Positions 33,861 to 46,050 of a stretch of 64,000 nt of DNA are shown here, piece after piece. Positions within the stretch are counted from its first letter, which is position 1. Every line of letters begins with the position of its first letter. The notes beneath the pieces are model-generated. The model searched no databases. It was not told the origin of the DNA and saw only the letters and a program-made list of their open reading frames with translations. Origin of the DNA: Chionoecetes opilio (taxonomy: Eukaryota > Arthropoda > Malacostraca > Decapoda > Majidae). The translations under genes were made by a program, and so were the position numbers. The stretch is taken from assembly GCA_016584305.1 (NCBI GenBank), contig JACEEZ010020100.1, forward strand, positions 876,429 through 940,428. Direction: 5' to 3'.

Positions 33861-35228
33861 TCTATAATAATATAAGCGAAAGTGTGTCTGTCTGTCTGTC
33901 TGTGTGTGTGTGTGTGTGTGTGTGGTATAGGTTCCGCCCCCCGTGGCGCAAACACCTCATATGGCACATTTTTGGAATCAGGTTGACCAGGGGAAGGTCA
34001 TAAGCCCACTTATGAGATGATCCGATCACTTTTCTTCTTCCTTTTTTTTAGCAGCCTATTAGCGAGAATTATGAAAACAAAAGTGGGTTGCGAGAATTGA
34101 GGAAGCCTTGATGTAGGGTGATGGGTAATGGGTGAGTGAATGGGTGGGGTAATGGGTAATGGGTGTGGGGTGATGGGTGAGTGAATGGGTGGGGGGTGAT
34201 GGGTTGGGGGTGATGGGTGATGGGTGAGGGAATAGGTGGGGGGTGATGGGTAATGGTGAGTGAATGGTTGTGTGGTGATGGGTAATGGGTGAGTGAATGG
34301 GTGGGGGGTGATGGGTAATGGGTGAGTGAATGGGTGTGTGGTGATGGGTAATGGGTGAGTGAATGGGTGGGGGGTGATGGGTAATGGGTGAGTGAATGGG
34401 TGTGTGGTGATGGGTAATGAGTGAGTGAATGGGTGGGGGGTGAGTGAATGGGTGGGGGTGATGGGTAATGGGTGAGTGAATGGGTGTGTGGTGATGGGTA
34501 ATAGGTGAGTGAATGGGTGGGGGGTGATGGGTAATGGGTGTGTGGTGATGGGTAATGGGTGAGTGAATGGGTGGGGGGTGATGGGTAATGGGTGAGTGAA
34601 TGGGTGGGGGGTGATGGGTAATGGGTGAGTGAATGGGTGTGTGGTGATGGGTAATGGGTGAGTGAATGGGTGGGGTGTGATGGGTAATGGGTGAGTGAAT
34701 GGGTGTGTGGGTGATGGGTAATGGGTGAGTGGAATGGGTGGGGGGGGTGATGGGTAATGGGTGAGTGAATGGGTGGGGGTGATGGGTAATGGGTGAGTGA
34801 ATGGGTGTGTGGTGATGGGTAATGGGTGAGTGAATGGGTGGGGGGTGATGGGTAATGGGTGAGTGAATGGGTGGGGGGTGATGGGTAATGGGTGAGTGAA
34901 TGGGTGGGGGGTGATGGGTAATGGGTGAGTGAATGGGTGTGTGGTGATGGGTAATGGGTGAGTGAATGGGTGGGGGGTAATGGGTGAGTGAATGGGTAAT
35001 GGGTGAGTGAATGGGTGGGGGGTGATGGGTAATGGGTGAGTGAATGGGTGGGGGGAATACATGCATTTCTACATCCATGATTTCAGGAAAGTTAGAAGGG
35101 GCTATCTGGAGAGTCCATGTTTGGTGGGCCGAAGGCCCACCAAACACAGGTGGTGGGCCAAAGGCCCACCAATAGCCCTCCGCAGGAGCTAGCCAAAAAG
35201 TCCGCCCGGAGGGCGGCTTTGCGGCTAG
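33861..35228 (+). mobile_element. Helitron-like element carrying a minisatellite
   Basis: It starts TCTATAATAATATAAGCGAA right after an A, and ends GCGGCTAG before a T. A hairpin CCGCCC-GGA-GGGCGG (35202-35216) lies 12 nt before the end. Two more perfect hairpins precede it: TTTGGTGGGCC-GAA-GGCCCACCAAA at 35120-35144 and TGGTGGGCC-AAA-GGCCCACCA at 35151-35171. Removing the element restores the CR1-like 3' tail across an A/T junction, which supports both ends. There is no Rep/helicase coding. Most of the 1,368 bp is the tandem array at 34090-35055. Confidence 0.75.
34090..35055. repeat. 33-bp G-rich minisatellite inside the Helitron
   Basis: About 29 units of GGGTAATGGGTGAGTGAATG plus GGTGGGGGGTGAT. 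Two forms alternate, one with GGGGGG and one with GTGTG in the same place. The + strand has frequent GGG runs with short spacers, so quadruplex structure is plausible. The minus strand reads as Pro/His/Thr-rich 11-residue repeats in more than one frame, a by-product of the 33-bp unit. Confidence 0.93.
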
Positions 35229-35484
35229 TATTCTTATAATCTTATGTTCAAAACTTCCTCAACAAACACTCAATGACCATACTGATTCAGGAAGCAAAGG
35301 AAGCACAGTTGAATATCTCATGAACAAAAATAAGTATCTTGAATCACATATATATATATTAAGATTATATATTGCGCTATATTTTATGGTTAGGGAATCC
35401 GCACGCCAATAAATATACCTTCATTTTCGCCTCACAGACACTCACTTTTCATGCTTTTTCTGGGAGTCACGAGAAACGAGTAAA
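35229..35484. other. CR1-like tail remnant and non-coding sequence
   Basis: The first ~22 bp (TATTCTTATAATCTTATGTT) are the 3' tail of the CR1-like host fragment. The rest has no supported feature. Confidence 0.6.
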
Positions 35485-35840
35485 AATAAGCTGTAGTTAC
35501 TTAATAGAACTTAATAGAAACGAGTAGAAGTAAGCTGTAGTTACTTAATAGAACTTAATAGAAACGAGTAGAAATAAGCCGCAGTTACTTAATAGAATTT
35601 ATTAGAAACGAGTAGAAGTAAGCTGTAGTTACTTAATAGAACTTAATAGAAACGAGTAGAAGTAAGCTGTAGTTACTTAATAGAACTTAATAGAAACGAG
35701 TAGAAGTAAGCTGTAGTTACTTAATAGAACTTAATAGAAACGAGTAGAAGTAAGTTGTAGTTGTCGGGAGGGTGTGGGAGTTAATAGAAACGAGTAGAAA
35801 TAGGCTGTAGTTGTCGGGACGGTGTGGGAGTCAATGTAAA
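35485..35840. repeat. 44-bp minisatellite
   Basis: About eight units of TAGAAACGAGTAGAAGTAAG plus CTGTAGTTACTTAATAGAAC and a few bases. The last units replace TTACTTAATAG with TTGTCGGGA and GGTGTGGGAG. Confidence 0.9.
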
Positions 35841-36041
35841 CGAGTATAAGTAAGCTGTAGTTGCCAGGACGGTGTGGGGTGCAAGGGTACTGAGGATCGC
35901 GGGTGTGCAGAGGGAAGCCCGGCGTGGCGCGACCCTGACCGAGATTCCAGGTGCGTCCAAATGTCGGAGAGCAGCAGGAACTGTTGTGCAGGGCTGGGGA
36001 GGGTGGCTGTGCGCTGTGCCGTGACGTGACTGTGTGTGTAT

Positions 36042-36330
36042 TCATCTAGTTGTATTCATCTAGTTGTATTTTACAGGGCCTGAGCGACGCTCGTGTGGCC
36101 CAGTCTCCATATCAACATTTGTATCATTCATCCTTAGTTCTTAGTGTTGGCCGAAGCCACCATCCCGGGAGGCGGGTCACAAACCCCCGGCTAACACCCG
36201 GTACCCATTCACTGCTGGGTGGACAGGGGCTCGGGTTTTAAGAAGACCGCCCTTCGCTCCGCCCGGGGATCGAACCCGGGACTTCTTGGTTGTGAGCCGA
36301 GCGTGCTAACCCTTACACTACGCAGTTCTG
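36042..36330 (-). mobile_element. tRNA-derived SINE, type C, reversed
   Basis: Read on the minus strand, the head has an A-box-like GCGTAGTGTAAGGGTTAGCA (from 36323) and a B box GGGTTCGATCCC (36265-36277). A body follows with GGGTACCGGGTGTTAGCCGG, ending in a short tail repeat ATACAACTAGATGA seen twice on the + side (36040-36070). The tail repeat and unrelated body mark it as a SINE, not a tRNA gene. Confidence 0.75.
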
Positions 36331-37449
36331 CTGTGTGTGCGTGTGTGTTTGTGTTGTGTTTGTATATTGCCACAGTTGTATATACTTATTTGGGTCTGTT
36401 TGTGTGCATGTGAGTGTGTTTATTCATGTTTCTTTATGCCACAGTTGTATTGATCTAATTGTGTGTGTGTGTGTTTTTTTTTGTTTTGTTGTTAATTAAT
36501 GACATTTTTTCTTCGTTGTCACTATACCATTGCCTTCCGTACGCTCTTCCATTCTTTATCTATTCAAACCATTAATGACACAATTACATTACATACTTCT
36601 CTAGTTTTCCTAATGCCTACTGTCTTCCTATACAAGTCGTACGTACCAAATTTCCTTCCTCCTACTCGCTGGGATTAATAAGCTAACTTCATGAGCGTAT
36701 AACCTTTCTCTGCTCCACCCTAGCCCTGCTCTAGATATTCTGACATGGTGCCCTTCCTTGCCCACTACTCTCTGCCCACTTCCCTCCCAGCGTCGCACTA
36801 TAACATCCGCCTCCATCTATAAAGCCCTTATCATACCCCCCTCTGCTCGCGTCTCAGCGTTGATATGTGTCGCCACGCACTTAGCATCCGCCTCCATCCA
36901 TATAGAGTCCTTATCAAGCCCTCTCTGCTCGTGTCTCAGCTGGAATTGTCGTCATATCCTCTGCAGCCCCTGATAATGTGACGATTGTGGGCGAGGAGGA
37001 GGCGGAGGAGCAGGAAGAGGAGGAAAATAGATAGAGAGAAGAGAAATGTTGACGCGTGCCACCAGAAAAAGGTTAAGAAAAGCTCAAAAATGTTAGTCAG
37101 TAAAAGAATTCCTTGGGTGAGTTTTGGAGGAGCCTTTCTTCCCCTCCAGCAGACAGTTCCTCGTCAGCGTGTGTTGTTGATGCAGGCAGTGAGGCGGCGG
37201 TGCTTCGTCACGGTAATGAAATGTTATGGTGGTGGGCGTTATTTTCCTTGATGTCCCACTGTTTGTTATGCATCGCTATACTGGATTCCCACGAGGCTGT
37301 TATTGTTGATCCTATAATGATCCTAACTATTATATTCCATCTGATTACACACGTTTCTCATTAAGCAAAACACCTGAACCATCAAACGAAGCACTACACG
37401 ACCTTTATATTGTTGCCTTTGTTTTCCTGTCGTTTTCCTTTTGTGGCTC
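36331..37449. other. Non-coding stretch with a weak exon candidate
   Basis: A segment ending CGTCACG before GTAATG (about 37152-37211), preceded by CCCCTCCAGCAG, could be spliced. Its frame is short and unrecognised. Short TG-rich tracts occur at 36330-36480. CATCCGCCTCCATC and CTCTGCTCGYGTCTCAGC each occur twice (36808-36930), an old duplication of about 80 bp. Confidence 0.3.
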
Positions 37450-37640
37450 AGTCGCCAAGTTGTTTCGCACACCAGTAGATTCGTACACCAAAAATTTGTT
37501 TCGTAGTCTATATGAAAACATAGTCGTTTCGTACACTCAGCTCAGAGTTGAACTTGACTACCAGAGTTACGAAACGACAACAGGTATGTACGAAAAAACT
37601 CAAAATCAGTGTACGAAACAACTAACAAAACCTGGTTAGT
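37450..37640. mobile_element. Mutator-like MITE family, truncated copy
   Basis: Matches the 19.8-kb element over AAGTTGTTTCGCACACCAGT, GAAAACATAGTCGTTTCGTA, CTCAGCTCAGAGTTGAACTT and GTACGAAACAACTAACAAAA. Both outermost termini are missing, so no target duplication can be read. Confidence 0.75.
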
Positions 37641-37705
37641 TCGGCAGTGTGTAAATCTTACGCTGAGACAGAGTTACATGCGCAGAGAACTCATGTCCAG
37701 TACAC

Positions 37706-37917
37706 TTAACCTTATCACGCCCAGATCTTTCCTTGGTTATATAAAATTGTCTGTTGTTAGCCATAAAATTATGAAAAGTAACTTGATATACCAAATTAAT
37801 GAGTGGACAAGGATACTAAACAGGTCTTAGCTAAAAAAATGTTGCTTATAGTCACTAAAAATTGTCTAATGGTAGCTAAATTAGAAAGGAAATTACGTTC
37901 TGGGGCTCAAGAGGTAA
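37706..37917 (+). mobile_element. TTAA-type (piggyBac-like) MITE copy
   Basis: Starts TTAACCTTATCACGCCCAGA and ends GGGGCTCAAGAGGTAA, with one base lost from the right TTAA. The interior matches the family. Confidence 0.85.
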
Positions 37918-38140
37918 AGGAATTACTCTGAGCTCGCTCTGAATGATCGTTACTCGTGCTGTCTGCGGTCCTGCTCTTATAAAGTTACGGTCCATTTCTC
38001 TCAAAGCGGCAGTTGTAGATATCTGTGGTGATCGTATTGTTATATTATGCTATTTTTACGAGCACGGTAACATCATTTTTACGAGCAGGGTAACATCGTG
38101 GCTAATTTTGTTCATGCGTCAGTTGCCGTACTTACGTAGA

Positions 38141-38353
38141 TTAACCCCTTCACGCCCAGATTTTTCCATTGCTATATAAAATTGTCTGTTGTCGAGCCAT
38201 AAAATTACGAAAAGTAACTGAATATACCAAATTAGTTAGTGGACAAGGATACTAAACAGGTCATATCTATAAAACATTGCTTATATTCACTAAAAATCGT
38301 CTAATGGTACCCAAATTACAATGGAAATTACGTTTTGGGCCTCAAGGGGTTAA
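38141..38353 (+). mobile_element. TTAA-type (piggyBac-like) MITE, best copy
   Basis: A 213-bp element with TTAA at both ends. The left end CCCCTTCACGCCCAGATCTT and the right end, read inward from the other strand, CCCCTTGAGGCCCAAAACGT are imperfect inverted repeats sharing the pattern CCCCTTsAsGCCCA. Internal landmarks: TTGCTATATAAAATTGTCTG, AGCCATAAAATTACGAAAAG, GTGGACAAGGATACTAAACA, ATCGTCTAATGGTACCCAAA. A TTAA target and ends starting CCC are the signature of piggyBac-type transposition. No protein is encoded. Twelve copies or pieces occur in the window, in both orientations. Confidence 0.9.
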
Positions 38354-38357
38354 TGAC

Positions 38358-38359
<2 letters not shown>

Positions 38360-38432
<73 letters not shown>
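38360..38432. repeat. (GA)n microsatellite
   Basis: About 70 bp of GA directly after the MITE. Confidence 0.96.
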
Positions 38433-39006
38433 CAAGCTGTTTAAGTGAAAAAAAATAGCCAGATTGATAGTATACTTTGGCGAATGCTTGGCTTGAAAGG
38501 GAACTATATGTACACACTACTGCTATCAAACTACATGAGGAGGAGAAGGAAGTTACAAGATTACATAGGCTGACATATGGGTTGGCATTGTAATAATCAG
38601 AAAACTCACTTCAGATTCGTGTTCAACATGCTCAAAAACTACGATGGACCCAATTTTCATGAGAATCAGAGATATCAAAAATTCTAGATATCCTTTCATT
38701 TCCAGGATATTTCTTCTCTCGTGACGTCACAACCATCGCAGGAGACAATACAAGTGATCACTTCCCGAGCTGTCTTAAGTTGTCATCATTATGCGACTCA
38801 GAATATACTAAGGTGACATTTATTTGCCCTCCAAAGATTTAGACACCGAGTCCATTCACATCTTTCTCTCAGATGACTCTTGTTATGGAAAAAAGACGCT
38901 ATCATAGACCACTGTATACAGGGGTCTATGACGCTATACATGTTTTTGGATGCTATTTTCCGATCAAATTTTATCTTTAAAATAACGTTTATTCAAGTAT
39001 TTAAAG
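38433..39006. other. Non-coding stretch, nothing recognised
   Basis: No exon or repeat is supported. Confidence 0.45.
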
Positions 39007-39305
39007 TCGCCTCCGTGGCGCAGTGGCTAGCGTGCCTGGCTACGAATCTGCGGGCCCTGGTTCGATCCCGGGCCAGGGCAAGCCGGTGACCAGCCTACCC
39101 AGCTGTTCTTCCTTCCTTTCGGGGTTGATAAATGGGTACCTGGGGTAACCTGGGGAAGGTAACTGTGGTAACCCGGGAGTCACACTAGCCCTGTGTCCCG
39201 GGGTAACGGGTTCTCACCCACCACAGACTCTAAGGGCTAATGCCACGGAGATGAGCACCGCATGCCACGCGCAGCTTAGCGTATGCTCCCATCTTTACTT
39301 TTTAC
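39007..39305 (+). mobile_element. tRNA-derived SINE, type A, full copy
   Basis: The tRNA-like head has an A box TGGCGCAGTGGCTAGCG (from 39016) and a B box GGTTCGATCCC (39059-39069), with a stem-like CGGGCCCTGG/CCGGGCCAGGG around it. A ~230-bp body follows (AGCTGTTCTTCCTTCC, GTTGATAAATGGGTACCTGG, ACTAGCCCTGTGTCCCGGGG, GCCACGGAGATGAGCACC) ending CCCATCTTTACTTTTTACC. The polymerase III boxes are intact. Two more copies are at 17577-17867 and 21567-21850. Confidence 0.85.
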
Positions 39306-39669
39306 CAAGTATTTAAACGTAATTTTCATGAGCTACAAAATATAAAAAAGGTGACCGTTGCTTCTTATTCCTCCACATATATCATTATTTCCATATCATT
39401 TTTTTCTGTAGTTATATCTTAGCCAAAATCCGTATTACTTTTTTTTCTGTTGTGCTTCATGGGAACGTATAGAGTGCTGGTCCCCTTTAACGGCGTCATA
39501 ACTCCTGATCGCTGTCCTTACCGGCAGGGCAATGGAGATCCTCGCTGTCACCCACCTCGTCTGGCCCTGATTTAGCCTGTCCGCTAAACCCGTCCCTGCA
39601 GCCTGTGTGTCATGACTCGCGGTTATTCTGTGTGTGTGTGGAAAGAACCTGCGTGAATTTCTGGCGCCG
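39306..39669. other. Non-coding stretch, nothing recognised
   Basis: No supported feature. Confidence 0.45.
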
Positions 39670-40065
<396 letters not shown>

Positions 40066-40068
<3 letters not shown>

Positions 40069-40369
40069 CAACCAAGCTCAAGTGAGTGCATGGGAAAAGG
40101 AAGTTAAGGTGTGGGAAGCCAAGAAGAATACCTCTATGACCTCTGCTCTATGTGATCTCCCCTCTGACCTGCCTTGACCTGACCTTTCCCCGACACGCAG
40201 GCTTATGTGACCCAGGCTGGCAAGGTCATGGCGGGCAGGAAATGCGGTTCGGGAAAGACACTGTCACTCGCCGCTCTAATAAAAGGGAGTTGTGACGTAA
40301 ATAACTTCCCGTTTTCACCAATGAGAGAATAATGCATTGCTGAGGGAAGAAGAGGGAGTAACTTTTTTC
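40066..40369. other. Short unassigned stretch
   Basis: GC-moderate DNA with two CAG acceptor-like sites. No frame stands out. Confidence 0.4.
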
Positions 40370-40449
40370 TTAAGATTAACACTATAGGGAATAACACAAA
40401 CTTTTTTATGTATATGTATATGTATATATATTTATGTAATAGATGTAAA

Positions 40450-40482
<33 letters not shown>

Positions 40483-40795
40483 ACACAATAGGGAATAACA
40501 AACTTTTTTTTTAAGATTAACACTATAGGGAATAACAAACTTTTTTTTTTTTTAAGATTAACACTATAGGGAATAACAAACTTTTTTTTTTTTAAGATTA
40601 ACACTATAGGGAATAACATACTTTTTTTTTAAGATTAATACTATAGGGAATAACAAACTTTTTTTTTAAGATTAACACTATAGGGAATAACAAACTTTTT
40701 TTTTTTTAAGATTAACACTATAGGGAATAACAAACTTTTTTTTTAAGATTAACACTATAAGGAAAAAAACCTTTTATTAAAGATTTGCACGTAGG
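40370..40795. repeat. T-rich minisatellite, unit about 36-43 bp
   Basis: About ten units of AAGATTAACACTATAGGGAA plus TAACAAAC and a T run of variable length. One unit is interrupted by a TA/A-rich insert (40410-40480). Confidence 0.9.
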
Positions 40796-40999
40796 GAATG
40801 TAACAAACTTTTCCATATTTTCATATTAAACTTTTAAATTTTCTCATAAAATTCATAACTTTGTATTTGATTACCGTCAAATATATAAAGAAAACACGTG
40901 TAATTGTAAGAATAAACATGGATATCGAAGTGGCATGCCAAGTTTCCTTATAGTATATATTCAACTCTCTATCTGAAGGGAAAGGTAGTGTGAGTGTGG

Positions 41000-41424
<425 letters not shown>

Positions 41425-41477
41425 CCTGAGAATGTATCGGGGAAACATGAAATGACTTGCTGTTGCCAGGCTAAGCA

Positions 41478-41496
41478 AGGGTGTGTGTGTGTGTGT

Positions 41497-41548
<52 letters not shown>
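41478..41548. repeat. (GT)n microsatellite
   Basis: About 65 bp of GT with one AT interruption. Confidence 0.95.
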
Positions 41549-41549
<1 letters not shown>

Positions 41550-41679
41550 CAGGATACAAGCCCTGCAGTACCTACCTCACGCCTGAAGGTCAAGGAAAAC
41601 ATGCTTTGTAAATATCCTGTTCTGCAGCGGAAGAACACTGAATTCCTGGTCTTCAATACCAAGTACTATACATATACAA

Positions 41680-42080
41680 AGGTTCCTGTGCCGGAGACTA
41701 ATTTCAGCAGTAAATAATTGAGGAAAAGCAAAGATATGGAAGGAGAAAGTTAATGTGCGATCAGTGAGGCTTGCTTGTTCTTATTAAATATCAAGTAATG
41801 CGCATAGACTAAAGCCTCCTGTGTAGCTTCAGAGCAGTAAGATTTCAGGAGAGTAGATTTCAGCCGTAATTACATGAGGAGAAGTAAGATGGTGAAGATA
41901 TAGGAGGTGAAAGTAACTGTTGATTTGCGGTGAGTGAGCTTGCTTGTTCCTATTAAATATCAAGTAATATATATATACTAAAAGTTCCTGTGCCGGAGAG
42001 TAGATTTCAGCCGTAAATTAGTGAGGAGAGGCAAAGATATGGAAGGTGAAAGTAACTGTTGATGTGCGGTCAGAGTTAAG
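41680..42080. repeat. Degenerate tandem repeat, unit about 150-170 bp
   Basis: CTTGCTTGTTCYTATTAAAT recurs at about 41771 and 41938. CAAAGATATGGAAGG(A/T)GAAAG-like blocks recur three times, as do GGAGAGTAGATTTCAGCCGT-like blocks. Confidence 0.75.
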
Positions 42081-42292
42081 CCTTCAGGGGCGGGTCGCGG
42101 CTGGAGGTGTTAGCAGGGAAGACCCACAAGCAGGAACGCCCTAACACCTGCTAACTACCCCTTGTTTGCCTCCCTTTACACCCCTTCCCCCACGACATTC
42201 CACTGCTTAGAGGTCGCTTTGCTGTGTCATCAATCTCGGAAGACCACTATAAGCTTTCTCATCAACTCCTGTAGATTAGAAGTAACGGGAAA

Positions 42293-42805
<513 letters not shown>

Positions 42806-42961
42806 TGTGAAAAAGAAAGTAAAAGAAAAAGCAGTTCGAAAGTATAGGTAAAAAAAGTGCAAGCAACTCTTCCTGTCTATGCTTGGAAATCGACCTCCAC
42901 TCTCTCGCCCTCATCTCCTGCCGGTGTGTCCATCATTCCTGTAACCTGATCTTATAATACA

Positions 42962-43135
42962 GGTTGTTCCACCGCAGGCATATTCCCCAACTCTCTGCGA
43001 GTATGTGGTTTCCGAGTGAAGACGCTTGGCTGTAGCTCCGAAACTAACCATAGGATTTTCTCGATTCTGGTTAACCTAAAGTAACCTAACCTGACGTGTT
43101 CAAGAGTAAACGCCACATACTCTCCAGAAAACAAG
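42962..43135 (-). mobile_element. TIR element family with ATATTCCCG ends, copy B
   Basis: A reversed and shortened copy: GAGTATGTGGTTTCCGAGTG, AAGACGCTTGGCTGTAGCTC, CCTGACGTGTTCAAGAGTAA, GCCACATACTC. The outer ends are degenerate. Confidence 0.7.
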
Positions 43136-43374
43136 ACTATGCCCCCGCGGGTGTTCAGGAAGCAGTGGTAGAGGCGGCTGAGGGAAGCAAGGAAGGAACA
43201 AGTAACGTAAGAGGAACCCAGTATACAGTATTAAGTAGGGCGGGTTGGCCTTGACTCAGGACAAACTGGTTACGAGTGTCCCGTTTCTATGTCTTCTAAC
43301 CAGTGTCTTAGGATCCATGGAAGATTTAAGGTGGTAATCCGATTTGACTCCACTTTTTGTAGCATTAGATGGCC

Positions 43375-43957
43375 TTAACCCCTTCACGCCCAAATCTTTC
43401 CTGTGCTATATAAAAAAAAACGTCTGTTGTTAGCCATAAAATTAACACATTCACGCCCAGATCTTTCCTTTGCTATATAAAAAACCACCTGTTGTTAGCC
43501 ATAAAATTAACCCCTTCACGTCCAGATCTTTCCTTTGCTATATAAAAAAAACCGTCTGTTGTTAGCCATAAAATTAACACATTCACGCCCAAATCTTTCC
43601 TGTGCTATATAAAAAAAAACGTCTGTTGTTAGCCATAAAATTAACACATTCACGCCCAGATCTTTCCTTTGCTATATAAAAGAAACCACCTGTTGTTAGC
43701 CATAAAATTAACCCCTTCAAGTCCGGATCTTTCCTTTGCTATATAAAAAATCGTCTGTTGTTAGCCATAAAATTACGAAAATAGCTTAATATACCAAATA
43801 AGTTAGTCGACAAGAATACTAAACAGGTCATATCTATAAAATATTGCTTATATTCATTAAAAAGCATCAAATGGTAGTCAAATTACAATGAAAATTACGC
43901 TCTCTTGTAGCTTCCTTTATTTTCTATGTTCTAATATTCTCGTTCTCAAGGGGTTAA
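43375..43957 (+). mobile_element. TTAA-type MITE with a six-fold amplified left end
   Basis: The first ~67 bp of the family (TTAACMCNTTCACGCCCARA to AGCCATAAA) occurs six times in tandem, at 43375, 43442, 43507, 43574, 43641 and 43708. A single copy of the remainder then ends AAGGGGTTAA. Near the right end, about 45 bp of CR1-like 3' tail (TCTTGTAGCTTCCTTTATTT to about 43945) interrupts the MITE between GAAAATTACGCTC and TCTCAAGGGG. Confidence 0.88.
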
Positions 43958-44800
<843 letters not shown>

Positions 44801-44801
<1 letters not shown>

Positions 44802-45107
44802 GGGGGGGGGATAGTAACATACCTATCCACACTCAGTATTATGCCCGCACCGCGCAATGTTTACCTAATGTTTACACCACCGGCTGCCGCATCCTGAGTT
44901 ACCGGGGCGGCCGGGCGTTTGGGTGGGGGGGGGGGGGGGCGTGGGGTGGGCGGTGGGTCGTGGGTGTGGGGGGTAAGGTGGGCCAAGTCAACACCCTGCT
45001 CGGGCCTCTCAATGGGCCTCTCAATGGGACCTTGACTCTCCTTTAAAGGCCCGACGCACTCACACCGCCTCTCTCCCCCTCAGCTGTTTGCGCCGCCCCG
45101 TCCCGCT
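44801..45107. other. GC-rich stretch with long G runs
   Basis: G runs near 44799-44811 and 44925-44939, with GTGGGGGG-type sequence to about 44975. A tandem GGGCCTCTCAAT pair lies near 45000. No coding frame is supported. Confidence 0.55.
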
Positions 45108-45330
45108 GGCATATTCCCGTTTTCTGGAACAGTATGTCGCGTTTACTCTTGAACATGTCAGGTTAGGTTACGTTTAGGCTACGGTTAGGTTAGGTTCTTA
45201 AGCTTACGATGATAACGTTGTGGGAATCACAATGAGGGTATTTTCGAGAAAATCCTGTGGTTAGTTAGGAGCTACAGCCAAGCGTCTTCACTCGGAAACC
45301 ACATACTCGTACAGAGTTGGGAAAGATGCA
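45108..45330 (+). mobile_element. TIR element family with ATATTCCCG ends, copy C
   Basis: Left end ATATTCCCGTTTTCTGGAAC and AGTATGTCGCG; interior CTTGAACATGTCAGGTTAGG and GAGCTACAGCCAAGCGTCTT; right end CCACATACTCGTAC and a degenerate AGAGTTGGGAA. Contains a few GGTTA/GGTTAGG repeats that resemble, but are too short to be, telomeric TTAGG. Confidence 0.7.
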
Positions 45331-45699
45331 TCCCGCTGAGCTTGGACGCTAAGCACTCGTACATGTACAGTACCTACCTCAGGGTGTTAAGCTTTCTTTG
45401 TTCCTGAGGACTCTACAACACCTCCCGCCCTTGACCATAATATGCGTCCTGTGGCCCCACGCAAGGAGGAGGAGGAAGAGGTGGTGGAGGAGGTTGAACA
45501 AAGGTGATCACGACGTCTTCTTATCACCCCCCGCCCAGTCCATGACCCGTGACGTCACTTCCCTGCGCTAACACATTTCACCCACACATAATTAAAACAA
45601 GAAGAGAAAAGCAGGCAGCGAGGAATACAAGGAAAGGCTATAAAAGAGAATTCAAGAAGAAAGCTAAAAAGGTCAAGGAAGAAGGCTATAAAGAGGAAT
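45331..45699. other. Non-coding stretch, nothing recognised
   Basis: No supported feature; a purine-rich tract leads into the minisatellite. Confidence 0.45.
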
Positions 45700-46050
45700 A
45701 CAAGGAAGAAAGGCTATAAAAGAGGAATATCAAGGAAGAAAGGCTATAAAAGAGGAATATCAAGGAAGAAAGGCTATAAAAGAGGAATATCAAGGAAGAA
45801 AGGCTATAAAAGAGGAATATCAAGGAAGAAAGGCTATAAAAGAGGAATATCAAGGAAGAAAGGCTATAAAAGAGGAATATCAAGGAAGAAAGGCTATAAA
45901 AGAGGAATATCAAGGAAGAAAGGCTATAAAAGAGGAATATCAAGGAAGAAAGGCTATAAAAGAGGAATATCAAGGAAGAAAGGTTAACCAATAATATAAA
46001 ACAAGAAAAAAAGGCAAGGCAGCGAGGAATATCAAGGAAGAAAGGCTTAT
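45700..46050. repeat. 30-bp minisatellite
   Basis: About ten near-identical units of AAAGGCTATAAAAGAGGAAT plus ATCAAGGAAG. The 30-bp unit produces a minus-strand frame of repeating SSLIFLFYSL, which looks membrane-like but is an artefact of the array. Confidence 0.94.

Noticed and set aside
34010..35147. 350- and 362-residue Pro/His/Thr-rich frames resembling structural repeat proteins
   Set aside because: Two overlapping frames on the same strand show the same repetitive character because the unit is 33 bp; they lie in a Helitron-borne minisatellite.
39007..39078. A functional tRNA gene
   Set aside because: The A and B boxes are present, but the acceptor stem does not close and the sequence continues into a conserved 230-bp body found at two other sites; it is a SINE.
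41553..41717. Terminal exon after the (GT)n tract (open frame ending KVPVPETNFSSK)
   Set aside because: It has an AG acceptor and a stop, but the end of the frame lies in a degenerate tandem repeat and the peptide matches nothing; the GT tract alone is weak support.
45150..45200. Interstitial telomere (TTAGG)n
   Set aside because: Only three to four loose GGTTA/GGTTAGG motifs, and they belong to a dispersed TIR element.
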